64,000 nucleotides of DNA. Source: an uncultured Rhizobiaceae group bacterium (lineage in GTDB: Bacteria > Pseudomonadota > Alphaproteobacteria > Rhizobiales > Rhizobiaceae). Where the stretch lies: contig CANMVS010000010.1 of the NCBI GenBank assembly GCA_947501445.1, positions 186,001 to 250,000 on the forward strand, in the 5' to 3' direction. Below the pieces are notes generated by a model that worked only from the letters and a program-made list of their open reading frames with translations, was not told the DNA's origin and searched no databases. This document shows, piece by piece, positions 31,665-40,243 of this stretch. The position numbers were made by a program, and so were the translations under genes. Each line of letters begins with the position of its first letter. The stretch's first letter is position 1.

Positions 31665-32861
31665 ATGACAAAACTGATTTCACGCCTCACCGCAACCATG
31701 ATGGGCGCAGCCTGTATTGTCTTGACCACACCTGCCTACGCCGCTGAATGCGGCGGCAATCTTGGACAGTTTTTGAATGGCGTAAAAAGGGAAGCCATTA
31801 CGCTTGGCATATCGGAAAGCGATGCCAACCGGGCCCTGGCAAATGCCGCGATCAGTCAAACGGTGCTGCGCCGAGACCGGGCGCAGGGTATTTTCAAAAA
31901 AACTTTCATCGATTTTTCAAAACTGGTCATCAGCGGCAATCGGATGCAGCATGGCCAGGCCAATATGAATAAATATGCCTCGGTATTTGAACGCGCCGAG
32001 CGTGAATATGGTGTCCCGGCCGCTGTCATAACAGCCTTTTGGGGCCTGGAAACGGACTATGGCGCGGTTCAGGGCGATATCAATACGATGAATGCACTGG
32101 TCACGCTGTCGCATGATTGCCGTCGCCCGGAGCTTTTCAGACCCCAATTGCTTGCCGCCATCGAGATGGTCAGTCGCGGTGACCTCGACCCGGCACGCAC
32201 GACCGGTGCCTGGGCTGGTGAAATAGGCCAGGTTCAACTGCTTCCCGTGGACATCATCAAATATGGCGTTGATGCCGATGGCGATGGGCGGGTCAGACTG
32301 AAGACAAGCGCACCGGATGCCATCCTTACTGCCGCCAATTTTATCACCCATCTTGGCTGGCAGTCGGGCCAGCCATGGCTGCAGGAAGTCGTTGTTCCGG
32401 CGGATTTCACCTGGCAGCAATCCGGGCTTGGCAAGGCACTTCCCGTTAATGAATGGTCCGCCCAGGGCATAACAGCGCGACAGGGTTCACTGCCCTCGGG
32501 CACGCTTTCTGCTGCATTACTGCTGCCGCAGGGGCGAAAAGGGCCGGCATTTTTGGCGTTCCCGAATTTTTCAATCTATCTGGAGTGGAACAAATCATTT
32601 GTCTATACGACAACCGCTGCCTATTTCGCCACGCGACTGGCGGGCGCCGGACGCTATGATGCAGGCAACCCGGAGACCGGCCTGTCCGACGGCCAGATGA
32701 AGGCGCTGCAGACTATATTGGCCGGCAAGGGTTACGATGTCGGGAAAATTGACGGCATTCTGGGCTCTGGAACACGCAATGCTGTGCAAAAGGAACAAAT
32801 TCGGTTGGGCCTGCCAGCAGACGCATGGCCGACGCCAGGTCTATTGTCTCGTCTGCAGTAG
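31665..32861 (+). CDS. MltB-family lytic murein transglycosylase with peptidoglycan-binding domain
   Basis: 398 residues with a cleavable signal (TPAYAAE, cleavage near residue 27). SLT_2 domain: catalytic Glu in FWGLETDYGAVQGD, GAWAGEIGQVQLLP, DGDGRVRLKTSAPDAI. The last 60 residues are PG_binding_1 (MKALQTILAGKGYDVGKIDG, GSGTRNAVQKEQIRLGL). Periplasmic enzyme cutting glycan strands with 1,6-anhydro formation. No strong terminator separates it from the GH25 gene, 116 bp upstream. Confidence 0.92.
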   Translation: MTKLISRLTATMMGAACIVLTTPAYAAECGGNLGQFLNGVKREAITLGISESDANRALANAAISQTVLRRDRAQGIFKKTFIDFSKLVISGNRMQHGQANMNKYASVFERAEREYGVPAAVITAFWGLETDYGAVQGDINTMNALVTLSHDCRRPELFRPQLLAAIEMVSRGDLDPARTTGAWAGEIGQVQLLPVDIIKYGVDADGDGRVRLKTSAPDAILTAANFITHLGWQSGQPWLQEVVVPADFTWQQSGLGKALPVNEWSAQGITARQGSLPSGTLSAALLLPQGRKGPAFLAFPNFSIYLEWNKSFVYTTTAAYFATRLAGAGRYDAGNPETGLSDGQMKALQTILAGKGYDVGKIDGILGSGTRNAVQKEQIRLGLPADAWPTPGLLSRLQ

Positions 32862-32878
32862 CACTATCAAGCCGGTCA

Positions 32879-32928
32879 CTCGAGCAATTCAGGTTTTGAC
32901 GGAATCGACAATACCTGAAATTGTCTAA
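32879..32928 (-). repeat. RIME-like repeat, half copy E
   Basis: A single palindrome of the family, GAGCAATTCAGG pairing with CCTGAAATTG around the centre GGAATCG. Its right edge TCTAAG contains the TAG stop of the antiporter gene. It sits between the convergent transglycosylase and antiporter genes, where it could fold as a bidirectional hairpin. Confidence 0.75.
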
Positions 32929-34346
32929 GTCGGCCGTTGGTCATCCTGATCGTTGGCAGCGGCAGGTTTGCCGTCGCTGCCAATCCGCAAATTCTTTTGC
33001 GCACGCCTATGATAGACGGCGAGCCTCAATGCCCGGTAGCGCAAGCGTACGTGGAATACACCCCGGCCAAAGGCCTGGCGCCCGCGTTGCACTTCGCCAA
33101 TTTCATTTGCATAGGCTTCAAGCAAAGCGGCACGATAGGTTGTCAGCCCTTCTGCTGCGACACGCTCGACCCGGCGCATCATATTTGTCCAGATCGGCGA
33201 TATGAGCAGCGAAATCGCGGTGACGGCGATGGCCAGCCGATAGGTATCCGGGCTCAGAGCTCTGGCCCCCAGGCCCGCTGCAGCCAATACAAATGAGAAT
33301 TCCCCGATCTGTGCCATGGACAGACCGGCAATCAATGCTGTTTGCTGATCAGAGCCGGTAATACGCAACAGCACGACATTGAGCACTGATTTTGCTGCAA
33401 TCACCACCAGAGAGGCCATAATGACCAGCCAGATGTTTTCCCAGATGAAGCGCAAATCCATCAGCAGGCCGATCGACAGGAAAAAAACCACCAGCAGAAC
33501 ACTTTGAATGGGTTCGATAACCGGAATCACGCGACTGCGCAGCGTTGAATTACCGATTAATATGCCCGCAACAAATGCACCATAGACCGGCGAAAGACCC
33601 GCAATGCCTGATATGGCCGCGGCTGAGAAACATAAGGCAAGCGATCCCAGTGCCAGGATTTCAACATTGTCTTCAATGCGCTCGGCAAATGGCACCCGCA
33701 GTTTCACCCGCCGACCCAGCCACCAAAGCAGACCGCCAAGCAGCGCCACTGAAATGACCACCTTCAAAATAATCGTCACAACATCAAGATCGCCGCTGCC
33801 AAAGCTGGATACAAAAATGAGCATCGGCACAACGGCCAGATCCTGGGCGATCAGCACCCCGACAGCAATACGTCCTTCTTCACCTCGAAGCACGCCCATG
33901 TCATCAAGCATTTTCATCGCAACAACGGTGCTGGACAGGGCAATGATGAATCCCAATATGATGGATTCTGCAACGCCGAGGCCCAACCCAAGGCCGATCA
34001 AAAGTGCCACAATGAGCGCTGAGAATATCTGTCCCGAGGCAACCAGTACCGCTTGCCGTAGGGTCAGGACAAATGCCTTGAGAGACAGTTCCATGCCGAT
34101 AAAAAACAGCAGTATCAGCACGCCCATTTCAGCCAGGAGTTTGACATTGTCTGTGTTTGATATGACACCAAACCCGGTTGGTCCAAGCGCAACACCGGCA
34201 AGAATAAAGCCGACAAGGGGTGGCAGGCGAAGCCAGATAAGACCCAGTCCCATTAAACCCGCAACAGCAATGACAAATGCTATATTACTCAGGGCTGCCC
34301 CATGTGAGCCAGCTTCTGCAACGGCGGTATGAACTGTATTTTCCAG
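32925..34346 (-). CDS. CPA2-family cation:proton antiporter (KefB/Nha-like membrane domain), apparent CTG start
   Basis: Polytopic antiporter with about 12 helices and motifs GVALGPTGFG, GMELSLKAF, SSTVVAMKML, and AQIGEFSFVLA. The first ATG, GTG or TTG codon (34253) would cut helix 1 in half. Upstream the frame is open for 31 more codons encoding the rest of a normal N terminus (LSNIAFVIAVAGL), beginning at CTG 34346. AGGAG lies 7 bases before that CTG, and a TAA closes the frame 12 codons further up. The 473-residue product lacks the RCK/TrkA-N domain of KefB. A sequencing error is the alternative. Confidence 0.85.
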   Translation of the reverse strand: MENTVHTAVAEAGSHGAALSNIAFVIAVAGLMGLGLIWLRLPPLVGFILAGVALGPTGFGVISNTDNVKLLAEMGVLILLFFIGMELSLKAFVLTLRQAVLVASGQIFSALIVALLIGLGLGLGVAESIILGFIIALSSTVVAMKMLDDMGVLRGEEGRIAVGVLIAQDLAVVPMLIFVSSFGSGDLDVVTIILKVVISVALLGGLLWWLGRRVKLRVPFAERIEDNVEILALGSLALCFSAAAISGIAGLSPVYGAFVAGILIGNSTLRSRVIPVIEPIQSVLLVVFFLSIGLLMDLRFIWENIWLVIMASLVVIAAKSVLNVVLLRITGSDQQTALIAGLSMAQIGEFSFVLAAAGLGARALSPDTYRLAIAVTAISLLISPIWTNMMRRVERVAAEGLTTYRAALLEAYANEIGEVQRGRQAFGRGVFHVRLRYRALRLAVYHRRAQKNLRIGSDGKPAAANDQDDQRPT

Positions 34347-34449
34347 CGATTTGCTCCTGACGCGATTTCCTCGTGATTCTTACATGACTGCGATCAGCCA
34401 GCAAGTTGTATTGCCCAATAATTGCAGGGCGATCAGGCAGGGTGAGACT

Positions 34450-34710
34450 TCAAATACGATCGAAGTCCTCACGTTTTGTTGGCATTAGCAAAACAGCCGT
34501 CGTCAGATAGGCAAAAGCGAACGTGAGCCCAAACGAAAAATACACGATGAACATTGCCACCAACATATGATCAGAGTGCAAAACAAGACCACCAAATCCA
34601 TTGATGTTGGAGGCCAGCAGACCCGTTGCAACAACCCAGCCAATCACCAGGCCGATCAGGCTGTTTTTGATGATAAACCGAACCAATTTGGGTAATCTGC
34701 TAATTTTCAC
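34450..34710 (-). CDS. Small two-helix membrane protein, function unknown
   Basis: 86 residues from GTG 34710, with AGGA 11 bases upstream, or 93 from TTG 34731. Two transmembrane segments (SLIGLVIGWVVATGLLASN and MLVAMFIVYFSFGLTFAFAYL) and a charged C-terminal TKREDFDRI. Similar short proteins are common in alphaproteobacteria but uncharacterised. It lies upstream of the antiporter gene on the same strand, separated by 103 bp. Confidence 0.6.
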   Translation of the reverse strand: MKISRLPKLVRFIIKNSLIGLVIGWVVATGLLASNINGFGGLVLHSDHMLVAMFIVYFSFGLTFAFAYLTTAVLLMPTKREDFDRI

Positions 34711-34731
34711 AGCTTCAAATTTCCTGAGCAA

Positions 34732-35442
34732 TCACTCATATGGGCCGACGGGCAAGGTTACCGGGTTGCAAGATGCCTCAATAGCATCGTGTCTGTTCAT
34801 GTTGATCATACCATTGAGACAAATGGCCGTCACTGCAGCACTATGTCTCGGATCACTGGGTTCCGGTTTTGGAATCCGTATCTGGACGTTGTTCTGTACA
34901 ACAATATGAGCATTATTCTGACAACCTGTAACAGTGGGCTATCCCGGAATCCGCGTCTGCGCACCACGAGGCATCGCAGATGCGAAACGCGTGCCCGTCA
35001 TGACCCAATGTCTCCCAACCAGCCCATCAATCATATTTTCCGGTACAGGCAAAAACCCTGACCCGGCACACAATACCAATGCCGCCTGTCTACTGAAAAC
35101 AAATGATCCCTGACTGGCACATTACAAAAAATCAATTAAATTTAATGGGTTATACGAATCGTGAATCGTGAATTTCTGTAGGGATTTCGTTAACCATGTC
35201 GCACATTTTGAACAACTTGCCACATTCTCGCCACGAACTGGACCTTCGCAACCGCAACAATCCACCCCATCTGATCCATGATTCACAATTTTCTGGTACC
35301 ATGCTAAGTCAATGAAATTCATGCTTCAAATAAGAGTATTTTAAAAAATTCGTTCTTTTATACCGCAGCGCAGCAACTATTTTGCTTTCCAATTCGACAA
35401 TTCAAAGACTAACATCACTGGGTAAACCGCAGGAGGTCAGAT
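34732..35442. other. 710-bp gene-poor intergenic region
   Basis: No supported protein gene longer than 25 codons, no tRNA and no family repeat. It is AT-richer than its surroundings from about 35100 to 35410. The tandem AATCGTG AATCGTG occurs at about 35156-35171. A minus-strand ORF at 35122-35322 is unsupported. The 3' end presumably holds the promoter of the 25-residue gene. Confidence 0.5.
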
Positions 35443-35520
35443 ATGGGACTGGTACGTTCTTTCAATGTCCTTATCGTCGGTGCAGCGTTCTTGTTCATCG
35501 CAATCATGCTTTTTCTATAG
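35443..35520 (+). CDS. 25-residue single-helix membrane protein
   Basis: ATG 35443 to TAG 35520 encodes MGLVRSFNVLIVGAA followed by a second hydrophobic stretch FLFIAIMLFL: one short transmembrane helix with a single Arg near the N terminus. AGGAGGT, a near-perfect Shine-Dalgarno, ends 5 bases before the ATG. A 12-bp hairpin follows 50 bp downstream, so this is a complete single-gene unit flanked by noncoding DNA. Tiny membrane peptides of this kind often bind and modulate larger membrane complexes; the partner is unknown. Confidence 0.7.
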   Translation: MGLVRSFNVLIVGAAFLFIAIMLFL

Positions 35521-35571
35521 GCATGATGAATAGGACTACCGGCGTGGGTGCCGGAATGAGTTAAGGGCATA

Positions 35572-35601
35572 AAACGGGGATGGACACGACCATCCCCGTT
35601 T
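35572..35601. terminator. Bidirectional intrinsic terminator
   Basis: A perfect 12-bp stem, AAACGGGGATGG and CCATCCCCGTTT, around the loop ACACGA. It lies between the small membrane-protein gene (plus) and the convergent azoreductase (minus). T-tracts are short on both sides (TTT and TTTT). Confidence 0.75.
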
Positions 35602-35656
35602 CCATGTCCGGGTATCTGTACGGACAGCTTGCCTTTAACACGAGTATTCATGCAGT

Positions 35657-36247
35657 TCAGGCAGCTATCCGTTCAATCGTCTGCCTGGCGCGTATCATGC
35701 TTTCGTCCTCTGCCACGACCAGTCGGTCTGCAGATATGAACTCAACATCAACAATGCCTAAAAACCCAAGGACATGTTTGAGATATGGGGTCACAAAATC
35801 CGTAGGGCTGCCGGCTGGCACGCCACCGGATGTGACAACCACATAGGCTTTCTTGTTTTTTAACAATCCCTCGGGCCCGTTTTCTGTATAGCTGAATGTC
35901 CTGCCCGGTTGGGAGACATGGTCAATCCACGCCTTTAGTGAGGCGGGAATACTGAAATTATATATCGGTGCGCCAATAACAATGATGTCGGCAGCTTGAA
36001 GTTCTTCAATCAGCGTGTCGGTTTGTGCAAGCAGGGCTGCCTGTTTGTCATTTCTGTCTGTCGTTGCCAACACACGGTCTGTCAACCAGCTTTCTGACGG
36101 GAAACTCAGCCCGGGTGCCACGTCACGCTCAATGACATCCGTTACATTGTGGCGCCCCTTGAGAACGCCCACAAGTTCATCGGTCAATTTTCTGCTGAAT
36201 GATCCATCGCGCCTTGCTGAGGAATGGATCGTCAATATCTTCGCCAT
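35657..36247 (-). CDS. azoR: FMN-dependent NADH-azoreductase (AzoR family)
   Basis: 196-residue flavodoxin-fold quinone/azo reductase. Start at ATG 36247, MAKILTIHSSARRDGSFSRKLTDEL; the longer frame adds 12 unrelated residues. FMN contacts are expected around SSARRDGSFS, APIYNFSIPASLKAWIDHV and VVTSGGVPAGSPTDF, all typical of AzoR. Cytoplasmic two-electron quinone reduction is the likely physiological role. Confidence 0.92.
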   Translation of the reverse strand: MAKILTIHSSARRDGSFSRKLTDELVGVLKGRHNVTDVIERDVAPGLSFPSESWLTDRVLATTDRNDKQAALLAQTDTLIEELQAADIIVIGAPIYNFSIPASLKAWIDHVSQPGRTFSYTENGPEGLLKNKKAYVVVTSGGVPAGSPTDFVTPYLKHVLGFLGIVDVEFISADRLVVAEDESMIRARQTIERIAA

Positions 36248-36585
36248 GGCGATTATCTCCAATTTCAAACCGGTCACTCGCAATGCCTTTCCAGATATGG
36301 GACATGGCGGACCGTCTGATTGGAAAATAGAAACGCCTGTAGCCGGTTGTAAGATGAGGATCTGACGACAGATTGTTCAATATAAATATACGACAGTTAG
36401 AATACTGTTCATCAATTAAGTCGAATTGTATCTTCAGCAGGATCTTTGAACCGTAATTCCCAGAGCCGATGGATCGCTGATTGCATGAACCTTCGCTCCC
36501 CTCAACGGGAAGCGAGCACATCGGAAGGCTTTATGTTCGTTGCTCGTGCGGCGGCACTGGCAACAAGCCTGGGTAAGACCAATCG
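36248..36585. other. 338-bp intergenic region, nothing identified
   Basis: Between the azoreductase start and the metF end, both minus. It contains AT-rich DNA around 36370-36430, a likely place for the azoR promoter, but no clear promoter pair, terminator or small gene. Confidence 0.4.
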
Positions 36586-37509
36586 TCAGGCAGCAGCAAT
36601 CGATGACAGATTGCCGGCCCCTTTGGTTGCCCGCAGACCCAGCAAATGGCAAATGGCGTAGACAAGCTGGGCTCTGTTCATCGTGTAGAAATGAAAATCC
36701 TGCACACCACGGTCAACAAGGTCCATCACCTGATCTGCCGCAACAGCAGCAGCCACCAGTGAGCGGGTTTGCGGGTCCTTGTCCAAACCCTCGAACCGCG
36801 TTGCCAGCCAATCAGGAATGGATGCACCGCACAGTCCGGCAAATTTTGTCAATTGAGCGAAATTATGCACGGGTAAAATTCCCGGCACAATCGGAATATA
36901 AATGCCGGCTCTGCGCACACGTTCGACGTAGCGCTCATAGCTGTCGTTATCAAAGAAGAACTGGGTTATCGCCCGGGTCGCACCATTGTCCACCTTGCGC
37001 TTGAGCATATCGATATCAGTCATGAAATCAGGACTGTCAGGGTGTTTTTCCGGATAGGCCGACACAGTTACTTCAAAATCGGCAAAGGCTTTCAACCCCG
37101 CGACCAGTTCCGCGGCATTGGCGTAGCCATCTGGATGCGGCCGGTAGGATGAGCCGATCCCGTCCGGTGAATCGCCCCGCAGGGCAACGAAATGACGGAC
37201 TCCTGCTGCCCAGAACTCTCTGGCCACCGCATCAACCGTATCGCGACTGGCGTTCACACAGGTCAGATGCGCGGCGGGAGCCAGTTTCGTCTCGCCAAGA
37301 ATACGCTCTATGGTCGCCAATGTAGGCTTGCGTGTCGTGCCACCTGCACCATAGGTAACCGAAACAAAATCCGGGTTGAATGGAGCCAGACGCATGACGC
37401 TTTCCCACAACTGGCTTTCCATATCGCCGCTTCTCGGCGGGAAGAACTCAAATGACACATTGAGTGCATTGCCAAGGGCTGCGGGGCTGGAACGGCGGAA
37501 AACAGACAT
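36586..37509 (-). CDS. metF: Methylenetetrahydrofolate reductase MetF
   Basis: Flavoenzyme reducing 5,10-methylene-THF to 5-methyl-THF for methionine synthesis. 307 residues from ATG 37509. The FAD barrel shows VSFEFFPPRSGDME, VSVTYGAGGTTR, HLTCVNASRDTV, LRGDSP and QFFFDND. A TTG at 37515 overlaps the upstream stop as TTGA and is closer to GGAG; ATG is 10 bases from that site. It is co-transcribed with the ArsR-methyltransferase gene upstream. Confidence 0.95.
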   Translation of the reverse strand: MSVFRRSSPAALGNALNVSFEFFPPRSGDMESQLWESVMRLAPFNPDFVSVTYGAGGTTRKPTLATIERILGETKLAPAAHLTCVNASRDTVDAVAREFWAAGVRHFVALRGDSPDGIGSSYRPHPDGYANAAELVAGLKAFADFEVTVSAYPEKHPDSPDFMTDIDMLKRKVDNGATRAITQFFFDNDSYERYVERVRRAGIYIPIVPGILPVHNFAQLTKFAGLCGASIPDWLATRFEGLDKDPQTRSLVAAAVAADQVMDLVDRGVQDFHFYTMNRAQLVYAICHLLGLRATKGAGNLSSIAAA

Positions 37510-37511
37510 AT

Positions 37512-38531
37512 TCAAACTACTCCGTTTGTAGATACTTGAGGCTGAAGATTTTCAGCAACAACAAGACGTGGATCGCGGGCCAGCCAGATGGTGACAGTCA
37601 GCTTTTTCTCACCCTCTCCACCCGGCTTCAGCTTCACAACACTTTCCACTGACAATCCTGCTTCACAGAGCCAGTCAGTGACCGTCTCTGTTGAAAAGCC
37701 CAGACGCAAATGCGCATGTTCTTCGCGCAGATTCTCAAACTCATGCGGCGCAAAATCAACAATGACCATGCGCCCGCCCGGACTCAGCATACGGGCGGCT
37801 TCGGCAATGGCCTCGTCAGGCTGATGCAGAAAATGCAGCACCTGATGCACCGCGACCAGGTCAAAAGTACCGCGTTCAAGAGGCAAATTCAAAATGTCGG
37901 CGTGGCGAACAGAAGCATGCGTAATGCCTGCGCTATCCATATTGGACCGCGCGACGGCCAGCATATCCCGGCTTGCGTCCACCCCGATACCACGACGATA
38001 TAGCGGCGCAAGAAGCTGCAGGATGCGGCCGGTACCGGTTCCCAGATCCAGCATGGAATCAAACGGTGTGTCACCGATCATTTCCAGCAAAGACTGTTCA
38101 ACCTGTTCGTCGGCGATATGCAGAGAACGCAGCTTGTCCCAGCTGGCAGCATTGCTGCTGAAATAGGCCTGCGCCCTGGCGGCCCTGGCCTGTTTAACTG
38201 CCTGCAGACGCTCTCCATCGCGCGCCAACAGAGGATCAGCAGAAGATACGGCCCCCACCAGTTCACGCGCCAGATGGTGCGACTGGCCATCGCCACTCAG
38301 CCGAAAATACGCCCAGGCACCCTCCTGAAACCTTTCAACAAGGCCAGCCTCGGACAACAACTTCAAATGGCGGGATATGCGCGGTTGCGACTGGCCCAAT
38401 ATCTCGGTGAGATCGGTTACCGTCAGATCGCCATTGAACAGGAGAGCAAGAACGCGCATGCGGGTTGGCTCACCCGCTGCCTTGAGCACGTCAACAGTCC
38501 TGTCGAGACTCATTTTTCTTGTATCGAGCAT
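37512..38531 (-). CDS. ArsR-family regulator fused to SAM-dependent methyltransferase
   Basis: 339 residues. Residues 1 to about 95 are an ArsR winged helix (LKAAGEPTRMRVLALLF, DLTEILGQSQPRISRHLKLL). Residues about 140-300 are a class I methyltransferase: motif I LDLGTGTGRIL, GVDASRDML, and FDLVAVHQVLHFL. This fusion directly upstream of metF is common in rhizobia and is thought to sense S-adenosyl compounds to control methionine genes. The first gene of a two-gene operon with metF; a palindromic operator lies 55 bp upstream. Confidence 0.88.
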   Translation of the reverse strand: MLDTRKMSLDRTVDVLKAAGEPTRMRVLALLFNGDLTVTDLTEILGQSQPRISRHLKLLSEAGLVERFQEGAWAYFRLSGDGQSHHLARELVGAVSSADPLLARDGERLQAVKQARAARAQAYFSSNAASWDKLRSLHIADEQVEQSLLEMIGDTPFDSMLDLGTGTGRILQLLAPLYRRGIGVDASRDMLAVARSNMDSAGITHASVRHADILNLPLERGTFDLVAVHQVLHFLHQPDEAIAEAARMLSPGGRMVIVDFAPHEFENLREEHAHLRLGFSTETVTDWLCEAGLSVESVVKLKPGGEGEKKLTVTIWLARDPRLVVAENLQPQVSTNGVV

Positions 38532-38586
38532 TTTCTAGCACCAAAGCAGCCAGGTCCGATCTACCGGCCTGACGTTGAAAAATCAC

Positions 38587-38602
38587 ATAAAGATATCTTT
38601 AT
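38587..38602. promoter_or_regulatory. Palindromic operator ATAAAGATATCTTTAT
   Basis: Perfect 16-bp palindrome upstream of the ArsR-methyltransferase/metF operon. The position and symmetry fit an ArsR dimer, and autoregulation is likely. ArsR-type SAM/SAH-responsive regulators of methionine genes in Proteobacteria (SahR-like) bind AT-rich palindromes; I infer but cannot show the match. Confidence 0.6.
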
Positions 38603-38699
38603 ATGATTTTATCCGATGACGCAATAGCACTGGTGTATGTCGCAGGCGAATTAAGAGATGTCGGAAGTGTCGCAAAAACACACCAAACAGCACAGATTT

Positions 38700-39287
38700 T
38701 CAGGAAGCTGAATAAATCCACTGCTCTGGGATCTTAACACGCACCATTTCTCCCGGCACAATTTTACCCGGCTTTTCCACCCAGGCCAAAAGCCCGCGTC
38801 GGCGTTTGGCAGCAGATACAAATTGCAGCGACAAACCGGTGTGATCTTGTGCAGGGTAGTGATCAGCTATCGCCGCGCCGGCTGTTTTACAGGGCTCATT
38901 TTGAAAATCGACCTTGAGGGTCGCGCCTCCCTCAAAAAACAGCAATGTGCTGGCTGGCAACATCGATAGATTTGGAATTCCCTCAATCAGCATATTGCCA
39001 CCGATCCATTCCGGCCTTATCGCCTCAATGGACATTTCTTCAGCAACAGCAGCCAATTCCTTCGCACACAACAGTGTCAGCTGTCGCTCATTGCGCAACT
39101 CTGTACCGCGAGGATACCACGGTTCACGCGCGCTGGTACGACGGGTTATCCCGCAATGGTGATCACCTTTGACACCATCAAATGACAGCTCCAACTGCTC
39201 GACCGGCTCAGTTACAAATGTGTGACCTCTGGCACAAAACAGCGCACCAACTTTTCCCACTATTCTGCTTGCGGCGATGATCTGCAT
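38700..39287 (-). CDS. MOSC-domain protein
   Basis: 195 residues, cytoplasmic. MOSC domains occur in molybdenum cofactor sulfurases and YiiM/YuaD-type molybdo-enzymes. The conserved Cys is present in FQNEPCKTAG (about residue 133); FDGVKGDHHCGITRR and LLAWVEKPGKI are family-like. A standalone MOSC such as this usually has no assigned substrate. Confidence 0.85.
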   Translation of the reverse strand: MQIIAASRIVGKVGALFCARGHTFVTEPVEQLELSFDGVKGDHHCGITRRTSAREPWYPRGTELRNERQLTLLCAKELAAVAEEMSIEAIRPEWIGGNMLIEGIPNLSMLPASTLLFFEGGATLKVDFQNEPCKTAGAAIADHYPAQDHTGLSLQFVSAAKRRRGLLAWVEKPGKIVPGEMVRVKIPEQWIYSAS

Positions 39288-39388
39288 GCGGACTGGCCCA
39301 ATGGTTGTGTTGAAAGTAAGGCGACTATATTGTGTAACCGGGCTCCGGCGAAATGCAAAAATTCAATAGCGATGGTTGAGGGTCGGGA

Positions 39389-40069
39389 TTACCAGGCCAG
39401 ATGCGCACCATCCCAGTCCCAAAAATGTCCGGTCGTTGCTATATTCAGGTTTTCACATAGCTCGAACAAACCCGCCGCACTGTCAGCTGGACTGACATCT
39501 GCATGTTGCCCGCCCATTTCAGTGCGAACCCAGCCCGGATGTGCGGAAGCGACAGCAATACCAAGCGGAGCAAGGTCCGTCGCCAATCCCTGCATGACTT
39601 TGTTCACTGCAGATTTTGATGCCCGATAGGCAATGCGATCAGACGTTGCCATGGACATCGTTCCCATTTTACTTGAAATGGTCACGATGCGCGGCGCATC
39701 ACTGCGCTTGAGTTGTGGCAGGAATGCGTGTGTTACCCGCAGCGGTCCAACAGTGTTGATGGCAAGCGTATCAACGAAACCGTCATAATCCATGTCCAGC
39801 GTCGATTGTCGATCCGGACCGATGACACCGGAACAATTGACCAGCACATCAACAGGCTCGTCAACGCCCGCAGCCGCTGCCTCTATTGCAGCGCTATCAC
39901 GAACATCGAAGACCAGTTCCTTGAAACGCTCTCCTGCCAAATCCGCCAGTGCCACGCCATCGCTTGCCTGACGCACAGACCCGAGCACCCGCCAGCCCTT
40001 TTCAAGCGCATGAAGTGCGAGTGCATGACCAATGCCGCGAGCGACACCGGTGATAAGTATGGTTGTCAT
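39389..40069 (-). CDS. Short-chain dehydrogenase/reductase
   Basis: 226-residue classical SDR. TGVARGIGHALALHALEKG is the NAD(P)-binding TGxxxGxG motif; VNCSGVIG replaces NNAG; catalytic Tyr and Lys lie in YRASKSAVN (about residue 149), with SSKMGTMS giving the catalytic Ser. Substrate unknown. Repeat copy F separates it from ettA. Confidence 0.9.
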   Translation of the reverse strand: MTTILITGVARGIGHALALHALEKGWRVLGSVRQASDGVALADLAGERFKELVFDVRDSAAIEAAAAGVDEPVDVLVNCSGVIGPDRQSTLDMDYDGFVDTLAINTVGPLRVTHAFLPQLKRSDAPRIVTISSKMGTMSMATSDRIAYRASKSAVNKVMQGLATDLAPLGIAVASAHPGWVRTEMGGQHADVSPADSAAGLFELCENLNIATTGHFWDWDGAHLAW

Positions 40070-40140
40070 AGTTCACCCCGCAGCACGGATCGGCAAGACA
40101 GAAACATGATCGCTTGCAATGCCCCGTACAATTCATTTTC

Positions 40141-40243
40141 CGGATCGTTTCACGTTTTGTCAGAAACAGGACAACCGTGTCGGCCTCTGATTTTGTCGAT
40201 GCATTCAGGTTTTGCCGATCCCGTCAAAACCTGAATGGCTCTA
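40141..40243 (+). repeat. RIME-like two-palindrome repeat, copy F
   Basis: Full copy: GATCGTTTCACGTTTTG at the left, CAAAACCTGAATGGCTCTA at the right. The final CTA (40241-40243) is the TAG stop codon of ettA on the minus strand, so the element forms the end of that gene. Confidence 0.9.

Noticed and set aside
30772-32861. GH25 lysozyme and MltB-like genes as prophage lysis genes
   Set aside because: Both have export signals of cellular envelope proteins and PG-binding or lipoprotein features; no holin, capsid, tail or integrase genes are near.
35122-35322. 66-codon minus-strand ORF with CCGC and CSKC motifs
   Set aside because: The paired cysteines are suggestive, but there is no ribosome-binding site and the region is AT-rich and otherwise noncoding. 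Conservation would be needed to accept it.
36446-36661. 71-codon plus-strand ORF between azoR and metF
   Set aside because: Partly antisense to metF, no ribosome-binding site or recognisable domain.
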